Shown in pieces: positions 19,879-28,584 of a stretch of 64,000 nucleotides of DNA. Source of the DNA: Mayfieldus sp038329895 (GTDB taxonomy: Bacteria; Actinomycetota; Thermoleophilia; Solirubrobacterales; 70-9); contig JBBQNM010000001.1 in NCBI GenBank assembly GCA_038329895.1, positions 1-64,000 on the forward strand. The letters run 5' to 3'. The notes below the pieces were generated by a model that saw nothing but the letters and a program-made list of their open reading frames with translations, was not told where the DNA came from and made no database searches. Numbering within the stretch: position 1 is the first letter of the stretch; every line of letters starts with the position of its first letter. The position numbers were made by a program, and so were the translations under genes.

Positions 19879-21864
19879 GTGACCTTTGACAACACGACCT
19901 CTGACGTCAGCCTTGACCACACCACCCTCACCCTCGACTCGAGCATCGTCAGCACCCCGATCGACCTCGTGGGTGGGAATGGCGCCTGCGACATCACCTT
20001 CTCGCGCGGTCCCTCCGGTCCCTCGACCAACGGCTGCGGCGATTTCGACACCAACGCAGCCCCGCAGTTCGTCGACCCATTGACCGGCGATTACCACCTT
20101 CAGTCAAGCTCGCCGCTGATCGATGTCGGAAACCCCGCCGATCCGGGTTCCGGCGCCCTCGACTTCTACGGCGATCCACGCGATGTTCAGGGTGCAGCCT
20201 GCGACGCGGTGCGCCGCGACGTCGGCGCCTCCGAGTTCCAACCCAGCTCGCCCCCGCAGTGCGCGCAGGACACCTATGCCGACGTCGGCACCGGCGACGA
20301 CAGCAACAACTGTCTCAGCCCGGCGAGCGCCTGCGAAACGATCGCGGCTGCGCTTTCGAAGTCCGCCGGCGGCCAGACGACCTTCGTCGCCGACGGGACC
20401 TACGCCGAGTTGCTCCTCCTCCAGGACGGCAGATCGCTGCAAGCGCTCGACTCCTCCGACCCCAGGCCGATCGTCGATGGCGGCAGCTCCAATACGCCCA
20501 TCACCGTCGACAGCAGCGGCGCCGGCACGGTGAGCGGCCTTCGGATCCTCTCCGGCTACCGGTCGATGGACATCAATGGCACGGTGACGGTCGACGACGA
20601 CGTCTTCGACGCGGATCCCACCTCCGACAGGCCCCCCGTCATCGCGGTGGAGGACGGGTCATCGGTGGTGATCAACAACAACAGCTTTGTGGACCCCGAC
20701 GCGAGCGGGTACGGCGTCGGCATCCTCCTCCTGACCCCCGCTTCGCCGGCGCCGGTGATCTCGAACAACACCTTCGACGGGCTGGCGGTAGGTATCGCCG
20801 TGTTAGGCAATGACCCGCGGATCAGCGGAAACCAGTTCTCTGGCGCACATCCGCTAAACCCCAGCTTCCCGGGCGCCGGGATCATCGTCGGGGCGGGTCA
20901 TCCGACGATCGACGGAAATACCTTCGGCGCCCCCTCCGAGCATCCATCGGACGGGGTCTTCGTCTTCAACCAGCCGCCGCCCGCCCCTCCAATGTCAGTC
21001 GGAGCCGACCTTTCGCACAACCGTATCTCCGGCAGCGACGTCGGGGTGCAGGTCATCGACTCGAACATGCCGGTCACCCTCAACAACGACCTCATCTATG
21101 ACAACACGACCGGTGTGGAGTCCACCGACACCAGCGCCGACAGCCCGCCGAGCACTCAAGGTGACGTCTCAGCCACCAACGAGACGATCTTCGACAACGC
21201 GGTTGACGCCAGCGTCAGCTACACGACCCTGACCCTCGATTCCACCATCCTCGGGACGCCGATTGACGTGGTCGGCAATAACGGCGCCTGCTCGATCACC
21301 TACTCCGGCGGATCCTCTGCCTCGAGCAACGGCTGCGGCAACTTCGACACCAGCGCCGACCCGCAATTCGTCGACGCCGCGTCCGGCAACTACCAACTTC
21401 AGTCCACCTCGCCGCTGATCGACATAGGGGATCCCGCTAGCCCGGGCCCGGGCGCCGTCGACTTCTACGGCGGCCCGCGCGAGCTTCAGGGCAAGCAGTG
21501 CTCGACGGTGCGGCGCGACATCGGCGCCGCCGAGTACGACCCCGGAACGACCCCAGGCTGCCCGCCGCCGCCTTCACCGCCGGCTCCCACACCGACCCTG
21601 ACCCCCGACCCCCCGGCGGCGCCGAAGATCAACAAGCAGCCCGACAAGAGAAGCGACGACACGAGCCCCACCTTCAAGTTCTCCAGCAATGTGCCCGGCT
21701 CGACCTTCCGCTGCAAGCTCGACTACGGCCCCTACAAAGCGTGCAGCTCGCCGAAGACCTACCGCGGCCTCGACGTCGGCAAGCACATCTTCCGCGTCTA
21801 CGCGATCGACCCGAGCGGCAACAAGGGCAACCCGCGGGTGATCCGCTTTACGGTCACCAAGTAG
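19879..21864 (+). CDS. Beta-helix protein, second fragment with C-terminal Ig-like domain
   Basis: 661 residues from GTG at 19879, lacking a signal peptide because it is the continuation of the broken upstream gene. It contains the end of the first unit (DPLTGDYHLQSSSPLIDVGNP), the entire second unit (DTYADVGTGDDSNNCLSPAS to GAAEYDPG), a Pro-rich linker (PPPPSPPAPTPTLTPDPP) and an 80-residue C-terminal domain with two Cys. Motifs such as SPLIDIGDPASPG and GAAEYDPG recur at unit ends, as in right-handed beta-helix proteins with chlamydial-like or pectate-lyase folds. Without repair it is probably not exported. Confidence 0.6.
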   Translation: MTFDNTTSDVSLDHTTLTLDSSIVSTPIDLVGGNGACDITFSRGPSGPSTNGCGDFDTNAAPQFVDPLTGDYHLQSSSPLIDVGNPADPGSGALDFYGDPRDVQGAACDAVRRDVGASEFQPSSPPQCAQDTYADVGTGDDSNNCLSPASACETIAAALSKSAGGQTTFVADGTYAELLLLQDGRSLQALDSSDPRPIVDGGSSNTPITVDSSGAGTVSGLRILSGYRSMDINGTVTVDDDVFDADPTSDRPPVIAVEDGSSVVINNNSFVDPDASGYGVGILLLTPASPAPVISNNTFDGLAVGIAVLGNDPRISGNQFSGAHPLNPSFPGAGIIVGAGHPTIDGNTFGAPSEHPSDGVFVFNQPPPAPPMSVGADLSHNRISGSDVGVQVIDSNMPVTLNNDLIYDNTTGVESTDTSADSPPSTQGDVSATNETIFDNAVDASVSYTTLTLDSTILGTPIDVVGNNGACSITYSGGSSASSNGCGNFDTSADPQFVDAASGNYQLQSTSPLIDIGDPASPGPGAVDFYGGPRELQGKQCSTVRRDIGAAEYDPGTTPGCPPPPSPPAPTPTLTPDPPAAPKINKQPDKRSDDTSPTFKFSSNVPGSTFRCKLDYGPYKACSSPKTYRGLDVGKHIFRVYAIDPSGNKGNPRVIRFTVTK

Positions 21865-21926
21865 GGACAGGCACGCCGAGGGCGCTCGCAGCTGGACGCC
21901 AGGCGCCTTGCCGTAGTCTCAGAACA

Positions 21927-22799
21927 GTGGAGACGCTGATCTGGGAAACAGACCCGCCCGAGCTTCGCGCGCCGATCCTCGTCTGCTCTTTTCGGGGCTG
22001 GAACGACGCCGCCGGCGCCGCCTCCACGGCCCTCGCGACCGTCGCCGCCTCGCTCGACGCCGAGCTGATCGCCTCGGTTGACCCGGAGGAGTTCTTCGAC
22101 TTCCAGGCCAATCGGCCGATGATCAGCCTCGAGGAGGGTCAGACCCGCCGCATCGACTGGCCGGCCAACAGCCTGATCGCCGCCGAGGCCCCCTCCGCCG
22201 AGCGCGACCTGGTCCTGCTCGACGGCACCGAGCCGAACCTGCGTTGGCGAGGCTTCAGCGAGGCGATCGCCAACGCCGCCGAGCGGATGGGAGTCGAGAT
22301 GGTGATCACCCTCGGCGCCCTGCTCGCCGAGGTGGCCCACACCCTGCCGGTGCCGATCACCGGGCTCGCGTCCGACGAGGACCTGGTCGAGGAGCTTGAC
22401 CTCTCGCGCTCCACCTACGAGGGCCCGACCGGGATCGTCGGCGTCGTGCACGACATGTGCCGCCAGCGCGGCATGTCGTCGGCCTCGCTGTGGGCGGCGG
22501 TTCCCCACTACGTCGCCGCGGTGCCCAACCCAAAGGCGGCGCTGGCGCTGCTGCGGCGCCTCGAGGGCCTGACCGGGATCGCCGTCGACGCCTCCGAGCT
22601 GGAGGAGGAGACAACCGACTACGAGGAGCAGGTCGGCCGCGCCGTCGCCGCCAACCCGGAGATCGAGGAACTGGTGAAGCGAATCGAAGAGCAGCAGGCC
22701 GAGCAGCTCACCGAGGACGGCAGCGAGCTTCCCTCAGCCGACGCGATCGCCAGCGAGTTCCAGCGCTTCCTGCGCCAGCGCGGCGGCGACAAGAACTGA
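21927..22799 (+). CDS. PAC2 family protein
   Basis: 290 residues from GTG at 21927. The N-terminus LRAPILVCSFRGWNDAAGAASTAL and the block LVLLDGTEPNLRWRGFSEAI are typical of the PAC2 (proteasome assembly chaperone 2-like) superfamily; ITLGALLAEVAHT and the C-terminal helices with EQVGRAVAANPEIEELVKRIEEQQ complete it. Actinobacterial members occur in genomes with a 20S proteasome, but a direct role in its assembly in bacteria has not been shown to my knowledge. It starts 62 bases after the beta-helix gene and 8 bases before the UBP-finger gene. Confidence 0.85.
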   Translation: METLIWETDPPELRAPILVCSFRGWNDAAGAASTALATVAASLDAELIASVDPEEFFDFQANRPMISLEEGQTRRIDWPANSLIAAEAPSAERDLVLLDGTEPNLRWRGFSEAIANAAERMGVEMVITLGALLAEVAHTLPVPITGLASDEDLVEELDLSRSTYEGPTGIVGVVHDMCRQRGMSSASLWAAVPHYVAAVPNPKAALALLRRLEGLTGIAVDASELEEETTDYEEQVGRAVAANPEIEELVKRIEEQQAEQLTEDGSELPSADAIASEFQRFLRQRGGDKN

Positions 22800-22807
22800 G
22801 CCCGGCG

Positions 22808-23083
22808 GTGCCGGAGGTCTGCTCGCATCTGGACCAGGTCAGCGTCACCGACCTTCCCGCTGACATCCCCGGTTGCGAGGAGTGCCTGAAGACCGGTGAC
22901 AAGTGGGTGCACCTGCGCCAGTGCATGGTCTGCGGCAGGATCGGTTGTTGCGACGACTCGCCCAACCGCCATGCCACCGCCCACTTCCGGGAGAGCGGCC
23001 ACCCATTGATCCGCTCGGCCCAGCCCGGTGAGGACTGGAGCTGGTGCTACCTCGATGAGGCGATGTTCGTCGTCTCCGTATGA
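22808..23083 (+). CDS. UBP-type zinc finger protein
   Basis: 91 residues from GTG at 22808. The Cys/His layout VCSHLDQV, GCEECLKTG, WVHLRQCMVCGRIGCCDDS, HATAHFRESGHPLI is that of the zf-UBP domain, which in eukaryotic deubiquitinases binds the C-terminal Gly-Gly of free ubiquitin. The protein is only this domain. Bacterial stand-alone copies are common in actinobacteria; whether they bind Pup or another Gly-Gly-ended protein is unknown. It sits between PAC2 and YceI genes with very short gaps, and its stop overlaps the yceI-like start in ATGA. Confidence 0.85.
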   Translation: MPEVCSHLDQVSVTDLPADIPGCEECLKTGDKWVHLRQCMVCGRIGCCDDSPNRHATAHFRESGHPLIRSAQPGEDWSWCYLDEAMFVVSV

Positions 23084-23676
23084 CGCGCTGGATCTTCGAG
23101 CCGGGCCATACCGGGGCCAGCTTCCGGGCCCGCCACATGATGGTGACCTGGGTGCGCGGCCTGTTCAAGGACATCCACGGTGAGCTGAACTTCGATTGGG
23201 ACTCCTGCCTTGACGCGAGCTTCTCCGGCCGCATCGACGCCACCAAGCTTTGGACCGGCGAGGCCGACCGTGACGAGCACCTGCGCAGCGCCGACTTCTT
23301 CGACGTCGAGAACCATCCCGAGATCACCTTCGAGGGCCGATTCCTCGAGCGGGTCGGCGCCACCAGGTTCAACGCCGAGGCGCAGCTGACGATCCGCGGT
23401 ACGACTCGGGCCGTGCCGCTGGACGTCGTCCACCTCGGCGAATGGGAGACCCCCTACTGGGTCGGTGAAGAGAACCGGGGCCTGATGCGCCGGATGGGAT
23501 TCGAGGCCCGCACCCGGATCAACCGCCACGACTTCGGCGTCTCCTGGCAGGACGAGATTCCGGGCGGTGGCGTCGTGGTGGGCAACGAGATCGACATCGT
23601 GATCGACGTCGAGGCGATTGCGGTCGAGGACCTGAAGCGCACCGGCGCGATCGAGTACTACCGTGACGACGTCTGA
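23080..23676 (+). CDS. YceI family lipid-binding protein
   Basis: 198 residues without a signal peptide, so probably cytoplasmic, unlike E. coli YceI. WIFEPGHTGASFRARHMMVTWVRGLFKDI is the N-terminal hallmark, followed by ATKLWTGEADRDEHLRSADFFDVENHPEITF and LTIRGTTRAVPLDV, the conserved core of the lipocalin-like YceI barrel that binds polyisoprenoids or amides. The GTEADRD..H..SADFFD pattern is fully kept. It is translationally coupled to the UBP-finger gene. Confidence 0.88.
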   Translation: MTRWIFEPGHTGASFRARHMMVTWVRGLFKDIHGELNFDWDSCLDASFSGRIDATKLWTGEADRDEHLRSADFFDVENHPEITFEGRFLERVGATRFNAEAQLTIRGTTRAVPLDVVHLGEWETPYWVGEENRGLMRRMGFEARTRINRHDFGVSWQDEIPGGGVVVGNEIDIVIDVEAIAVEDLKRTGAIEYYRDDV

Positions 23677-23721
23677 GCTAGGGGACCCCGGGGTCCTTCT
23701 CGCAGCTGCAAACCTCGGCCG

Positions 23722-24372
23722 CTAGGGCCGGAATGGGTGAGCGGAATCGATGACCTTCCCGCTCGCGTCAAGCGCTTGGACTCGAAACGATCGAAACGGC
23801 ACCAAGCCGCGCACCTTCACGTTGAAGTAGCCAAACGGCGCGGGTTGGTCGAGTCGCTGTTGCAGTTGCCCGCCTACCTGAGCGACAGTCGCTTTGAGGT
23901 GGAACCGCTTCTCGCTCCCGTGGCGGTGAAAGAAGACGCGCACCGTTGCCACGTCCGGCGTCAACCGCCCCCCGATGTTGGTCCAGCGCAGGCGCTTGGG
24001 GGTCAGGAGTTGGACCTCGGAGTCGACCTGGATTGCGCCGCTTCCCTCCAGCGGCTCGAGCGGAGAAGCGCAGGTGCCGTACTCGATGTCGTCGGGCGGG
24101 TACTCGATCCAGACGCAGTAGTTCTTGCCCGCAGGGCCGGAGTCGGGCGGCGGGCGCCACCCGTAGGCGACTATCTCCACCGGCCCGTCGTACGCTCTGC
24201 CGCTTCCGATGACCAGCGCCGGAGTGATCTTCTTTCCTTCATCGGCCGGCCCGAGAGGCAGTGTCGGCGGCCCCCCAACCTGGCCCTTGCCGGCCGACGT
24301 GGTGGCCGCGCCCGCGAGCGGGACCGCGATTGCCGCGAGAAGCATCGCGACTGCTCCCAATAGCCGACGCAT
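23722..24372 (-). CDS. Secreted protein of unknown function
   Basis: 216 residues with a clear signal peptide (MRRLLGAVAMLLAAIAVPLAGAATTSA). The mature part is strand-rich, has one Cys pair (NYCVWIEYPPDDIEYGTC) and ends FRVQALDASGKVIDSAHPFRP, an Ig-like pattern. No family is recognised. It is convergent with the yceI-like gene and lies downstream of nothing on its strand until the helicase start, whose stop is 49 bases to its right. Confidence 0.6.
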   Translation of the reverse strand: MRRLLGAVAMLLAAIAVPLAGAATTSAGKGQVGGPPTLPLGPADEGKKITPALVIGSGRAYDGPVEIVAYGWRPPPDSGPAGKNYCVWIEYPPDDIEYGTCASPLEPLEGSGAIQVDSEVQLLTPKRLRWTNIGGRLTPDVATVRVFFHRHGSEKRFHLKATVAQVGGQLQQRLDQPAPFGYFNVKVRGLVPFRSFRVQALDASGKVIDSAHPFRP

Positions 24373-24421
24373 GCAACCAGGCTATGGGTTGGCCCAGCGC
24401 CCGTCTACTGACCGGCGGTCA

Positions 24422-27400
24422 TTAGATCTCGGCCGCCGGGCAGATCAGCCGGTAGTCGCACCAGGAGCAGACGGCGGGCGACGGGCGTGGTTCGAAGTCC
24501 TGGCCGAGGATTCCCTCGCCGACCTGGAGCACGGTGCGTTCGACCCGTTCGGTGTCGTCGGCTGAGCCCCCCACCGCCACCTTCTCGGCGTCGAGCACGT
24601 AGTAGTAGCTGCCCAGCTCGGCGTCGAGGTCCCAGGCCTCGCGGGCGGCGACGCGGTACAGCGCAAGCTGCAGATCGTCCGCCAGCTCGGCCTCGGTCTT
24701 GCGCTCGCCGGTCTTGTAGTCGATCAGCTCGAAGCCGCCGTCGGGAAGGCGGTCCACCCGGTCTACCCGACCCCGCAGGTGGTGGGGGCCGATGCTGAAG
24801 TCGAACTTGCGCTCGATCCAGACCGGTTCGGTGCCCGCGTCTTCCTCATGCTCCCAGTAGCGGCGCAGCGCCTCGACCGCTCGATCGCGGTACTGAAGCT
24901 CGTCGTCTGAGGTTCCGAAGCCGCCGCGCCGCCAGCCGGCCTCGAAGAGGCGCATCAGCCGCCGCAGCCCGTCCTCGCCACCGGTGCCCCGCTCGCGCTC
25001 CTTGTGGAACTGCTCCAGCACCCGGTGGATGAGGATTCCGAAGCGCTGGTTGATCGTCGGCTCCTGGGGAATCCCGAAGACGCGCGCGAACTTGTACTTC
25101 AGCGGGCAGGTCCGGTACAGCTCCAAATCGGAGGCCGAGAGCGCAAGCCCGTTTCCGCGGCGGGGCAGGAATGCCTCCAACGAGGGCTCCTCGCGGGCGG
25201 CGATCAGCTCGCGGCGGCGGCCGCGCTCGCGCTCCTCGTCGAGCAGGTAATCGTCGAGGGCCGAGGCTTCCAGCTCGGCCTGCTGCTCGGGAGAGGCGAC
25301 CTGGCGCAGAAGGCCGTTGAGGGCGTCGATCACCTCAGCCACTGGCTCGTCGCCGTGGCGCTGCGCGAGCGCCGCCAGCTTCAGCAGCTCCAGGTAGCGG
25401 GCGATCGCCCGGTTGACGTCGATTGCGGTGTCGAGGCGCAGCTCCGACAGCTCGCGCCCCGCCTTCCAGGAGGTCTCCAACACCTCGTCGCGCAGCATCC
25501 GGTAGGTGGCGTGGACGCCCTCGGCGGGCCCGAACAGCTCTTCGTCGTGGATCTTCTCGACGCCGCCGAGCACGGTGCGGGCCTCCTCGTAAAACGGCGA
25601 TGGGCGCTTCGCCCCGGTGCGGCCGACCTCCACCCAGGAGAGCACCAGCCCCGACGCGGCGCGGTTCATCGCCACGTACAGCGCCCGCCGCCGCTGCGCC
25701 AGCCAGGCGTCGGGGCCGGGTTGCGGCGCCGCGTCGCCGAGCAGCTCGGGGGGCACCTGAGGGGCGCCGGCGGGAGCGGCGCCTGGCATCGAGGAGCGGT
25801 CGAGCCCGAGCAGGTAGACGTGCTCGAACTCAAGGCCCTTCACGTCGACGAGCGCGATCACCCGCACCGCCCCCGCCGATGGCGCCTCCTCGTCGTCGGT
25901 GCTGATCCCGACCCCCGCGTCGGCGACCGCGCTCACGTAGCGCACGAAGTCGCGGGTCGAGCCCTGCGGCTCGCGCCGCGTCCAGGCCGAGGCCAGCTCG
26001 GCGAGCCGCGAGAGGCTGAGCAGGCGCTCGGCGGTCTCCGGCTGGGCGGCGAAGAGGCGCTGACGGCGCAGCCCGATCCGCTCGACGAGACGGCGCACGA
26101 AGACGTCGGCGCGCCGCTCCTCCATCACCGCCGATGCTGCGCGGTAGAGCTTCAGGAAGTCCTGGAGGCGCTCGCGCGCGTCGGGTGGGACCTGCGGACT
26201 CTCCAGCGCCGCCTCGGCGGCCGAGACCATGTCGAGCTTGCGGCGGCGCGAGATCGTCGTCAACCGCGCCAGGTCGACGGAGCGAAGCTCGACCGGCGGC
26301 CGGGTCAGCGCCCGCGCCGCGGCGGCCGAGTCGTCGGGATCGGCGAGCAGCCGCAGCCAGGCGATCGCGTCGCGCACCTCGGGGCGGCGGAACAGCGCCG
26401 CCGGGCCGGCGATGCGGAAGGGGACGCTTCGCTCCTCCATCGCCGCCGCCACCGCGCTGCCGTGGCGGCCGGGCTGATCGACGACCACGCAGATCTCCTC
26501 CGGGTGGACGCCGCCGGCGATCAGGTGCTCAACCTCGCGCGCCACCGCCTGCGCCTGGGCGCGCTCGTTGCGACAGCGCCAGAAGTGCACCGGCACCTCG
26601 GCCTCGACCGCGCGGCCCGGCTTCTCGAGCCGGTCGGCGATCCCGGCCACCACCGCCCGTGAGGCGTCGGCGATGTCCTGGCCGCCGCGGAAGGAGCGAT
26701 CGAGCACCACCACATCGGCCTCGGGGTGCAGGTCGCGAAACCAGGCGGCGGCGCGGGGACCGGGCCCCCGGGTCGCCGCGTCGTCGTCGAGCGCGCAGAG
26801 CAGGTTGGTGGTGTCGGCGCCCAGCTCGGCGAGCACTGCCCAGCGGGCCAGGGTCGCGTCCTCCAGCTCGTCGACCATCAAAAAACGGAAGCGCTCCACG
26901 ATCTCGCGCCGCACGTCGGCCCGCTCGGCGAGCAGCCGCCCGAGCGCCAGCACGACGTCGCCGGAGTCGAGGCTGTCGGCGGCGGCGAGGACGCGGTCGT
27001 GCTCGGCGTACAGCGCGGCGAACTCGCGCTCCCGCCGAGCGCCCTCGCGGGCCGCCTCGTCGCGCGCCGACCGCCCGCATTCGGCGGCCCAGGCGGCCAG
27101 CGATTCGGGGTCGACCGCCTCGGCCTTCAGCGCGTCGATGCGGCGCAGGAGCCGCGCCAGGAGTCCGGCTGGGTTTCCGCGGATCTCGTGGTGGCGCAGC
27201 GGCAGCTCGTCGATTCGGTCGAGCAGCATCGCCAGCCGCTCGGCCGGCCCGACGGTCTCGAAGAACGGGTCCAATCCGGCCTCGGCGGCGTGGTCGCGCA
27301 GCAGGCGCTCGCAGATCGTCTCCCAGGTGCCGATCCAAAGCTCCTCGAAGGGCCGCTCCAGCAGCGCCTCGGCGCGGTCGCGCAGCCGCCGGGCCGCGGC

Positions 27401-27631
27401 GCGCGAGGAGGCCAACACCAGCACCTGCTCGGGCCCGGTTCCCTCGGCGGCCAGCCAGGCAAGCCGCCGCGCCAGCGCCTCGCTCTTGCCGCTCCCGGCG
27501 GCGCCGAGAACCAGCAGCGGCCCCGCGCGGTGGCAGATCGCCTGGTCCTGCGCTTCGCTCGGCACGATCTCCTCGCGAGGGCGCACCTGCGGCCCCTCGG
27601 GCGCCGCAGCGTCTTGGCTCTGCTCGGGCAT
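24422..27631 (-). CDS. UvrD/Rep-type helicase with C-terminal RecB-like Fe-S nuclease
   Basis: 1,069 residues. The N-terminus has the SF1 helicase parts: Q-like motif EAQDQAICH, Walker A LGAAGSGKS at 42-50, motif Ia VLASSRAAARRLRDR, Walker B FLMVDELEDAT (Q of the usual DExQD replaced by E), LDRSFRGGQDI, DVKGLEFEHVYLLGL and YVAMNRAASGLVLSW. The C-terminus is a PD-(D/E)XK nuclease: TCPLKYKF, HRVLEQFH, GRVDRVD, FELIDYKTG, and CSWCDYRLICP, the four-Cys iron-sulphur cluster of AddB/AdnA-type nucleases. It probably processes double-strand breaks; AdnA-like proteins act with an AdnB partner that is not adjacent here. Confidence 0.85.
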   Translation of the reverse strand: MPEQSQDAAAPEGPQVRPREEIVPSEAQDQAICHRAGPLLVLGAAGSGKSEALARRLAWLAAEGTGPEQVLVLASSRAAARRLRDRAEALLERPFEELWIGTWETICERLLRDHAAEAGLDPFFETVGPAERLAMLLDRIDELPLRHHEIRGNPAGLLARLLRRIDALKAEAVDPESLAAWAAECGRSARDEAAREGARREREFAALYAEHDRVLAAADSLDSGDVVLALGRLLAERADVRREIVERFRFLMVDELEDATLARWAVLAELGADTTNLLCALDDDAATRGPGPRAAAWFRDLHPEADVVVLDRSFRGGQDIADASRAVVAGIADRLEKPGRAVEAEVPVHFWRCRNERAQAQAVAREVEHLIAGGVHPEEICVVVDQPGRHGSAVAAAMEERSVPFRIAGPAALFRRPEVRDAIAWLRLLADPDDSAAAARALTRPPVELRSVDLARLTTISRRRKLDMVSAAEAALESPQVPPDARERLQDFLKLYRAASAVMEERRADVFVRRLVERIGLRRQRLFAAQPETAERLLSLSRLAELASAWTRREPQGSTRDFVRYVSAVADAGVGISTDDEEAPSAGAVRVIALVDVKGLEFEHVYLLGLDRSSMPGAAPAGAPQVPPELLGDAAPQPGPDAWLAQRRRALYVAMNRAASGLVLSWVEVGRTGAKRPSPFYEEARTVLGGVEKIHDEELFGPAEGVHATYRMLRDEVLETSWKAGRELSELRLDTAIDVNRAIARYLELLKLAALAQRHGDEPVAEVIDALNGLLRQVASPEQQAELEASALDDYLLDEERERGRRRELIAAREEPSLEAFLPRRGNGLALSASDLELYRTCPLKYKFARVFGIPQEPTINQRFGILIHRVLEQFHKERERGTGGEDGLRRLMRLFEAGWRRGGFGTSDDELQYRDRAVEALRRYWEHEEDAGTEPVWIERKFDFSIGPHHLRGRVDRVDRLPDGGFELIDYKTGERKTEAELADDLQLALYRVAAREAWDLDAELGSYYYVLDAEKVAVGGSADDTERVERTVLQVGEGILGQDFEPRPSPAVCSWCDYRLICPAAEI

Positions 27632-27705
27632 CGACCAGACACGCTAGCGGCCCAGCGCGAGCGATCGAAGGACCGCGGCAACGGCGCTCATCTAGCATGG
27701 GTCCC

Positions 27706-28584
27706 ATGTCCTCTCAGGGCGGCACGGAGGCCGTTCGAGCCTCCGCAGCCGAATCCATTGACGCCGACTGGGTGGCGATCTGCCGTCGCATCGTCGCTGC
27801 CCATCGCGAGCTGTTCAACGAGGTGCGAGGCAGCGCCGCCCGCACCGAGTACGAGGGAATCGGCGAGGGCGGCGACTGGTCGCTGGTGCTCGATCGCCGC
27901 TGCGAGGACGTCGTCTTCGCCGAGCTGGAAGCAATCGCCGCGCAGGGGGCGTCGTTCATTGCGATCTCCGAGGAGCGCGGCGAGGTCGCCTTCGGGCAGC
28001 CGGGCGCCGCGGCACGTGTCGTCGTCGACCCGATCGACGGCTCGCTGAACGTGCGCCGCACGATCCCTTCGCACAGCCTCTCGCTCGCCGTCGCCTCCGG
28101 CGACTCGATGGCCGAGGTCGAGTTCGGCTACGTCTATGACTTCGGCGCCGGCGAGGAGTTCGTCGCAACCCGTGGCGGAGGCGCGACGCTCGACGGAGAG
28201 CCGCTGCACGCCCAGCCGCAGCCCAGCGATCGGCCGCTGGAGGTGGTCGGGGTTGAGGCTGCGAAGCCGGCGCTGATGGGCCCGGTGGTCGAGGCGCTGG
28301 CCGACGACGTCTACCGCCTGCGGGTGGTCGGCTCGCTGGCGATCACCCTCTGTTACGTGGCGGCGGCCCGGTTCGACGGCATGCTTGGACACCGCCCCGC
28401 CCGCTCGGTCGACATCGCCGCCGCGCAGCTGATCGCCCGCGAGGCGGGAGCGAGCGTCGCCTTCGGCGACCACGCGCCGGACGCAGCGGGGCTGGGGTTG
28501 GACGAGCGCTACCAGGTGGCCGCCGCCCACACTCCCGACGGGCTTGCGACGCTGGTCGCGGCGCAGCGAGAGGTGAAGGAATGA
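27706..28584 (+). CDS. Inositol monophosphatase family protein
   Basis: 292 residues from ATG at 27706 (an ATG at 27697 adds three residues). The FIG superfamily metal sites are present: GDWSLVLDRRCEDVV, AISEERGEVAF and VVDPIDGSLNVRRTIPSHSLSLA, the last being the DP(I/L)DG(T/S)xN signature, and RSVDIAAAQLIAREAG for the C-terminal WDxAAG-like motif. Members hydrolyse phosphate monoesters of inositol, sugars or PAP. It is divergent from the helicase gene and coupled to the next gene by an ATGA overlap. Confidence 0.85.
   Translation: MSSQGGTEAVRASAAESIDADWVAICRRIVAAHRELFNEVRGSAARTEYEGIGEGGDWSLVLDRRCEDVVFAELEAIAAQGASFIAISEERGEVAFGQPGAAARVVVDPIDGSLNVRRTIPSHSLSLAVASGDSMAEVEFGYVYDFGAGEEFVATRGGGATLDGEPLHAQPQPSDRPLEVVGVEAAKPALMGPVVEALADDVYRLRVVGSLAITLCYVAAARFDGMLGHRPARSVDIAAAQLIAREAGASVAFGDHAPDAAGLGLDERYQVAAAHTPDGLATLVAAQREVKE

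Larger units (their letters stand above)
18812..21864 (+). pseudogene. Large secreted parallel beta-helix protein, disrupted by two frame changes
   Basis: Read through two shifts, this is one gene for about 1,016 residues: signal peptide (GLAAAIAIAGALAAPASASA), two copies of a roughly 440-residue beta-helix unit each starting DTYAD, and a C-terminal Ig-like domain (TFRCKLDYGPYKAC...VYAIDPSGNKG) common in this class. The first shift is at a run of five C (18985-18989); with four C the frame continues as NPCLTIAAAL, matching CETIAAAL in the second copy. The second shift is a perfect 31-bp tandem duplication (19797-19858); removing one copy restores STQGDVSATN, again matching the second copy. 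The beta-helix turns (DPDASG, ISGNTF, NPHISGNQFSGA-like) resemble pectate-lyase-type surface proteins. Assembly error is possible. Confidence 0.75.

Noticed and set aside
25004..28048. Several long plus-strand frames opposite the helicase-nuclease gene
   Set aside because: Arginine- and proline-rich low-complexity translations with no motif, while the minus strand has all helicase and nuclease motifs; only the part after 27697 (inositol phosphatase) is real.
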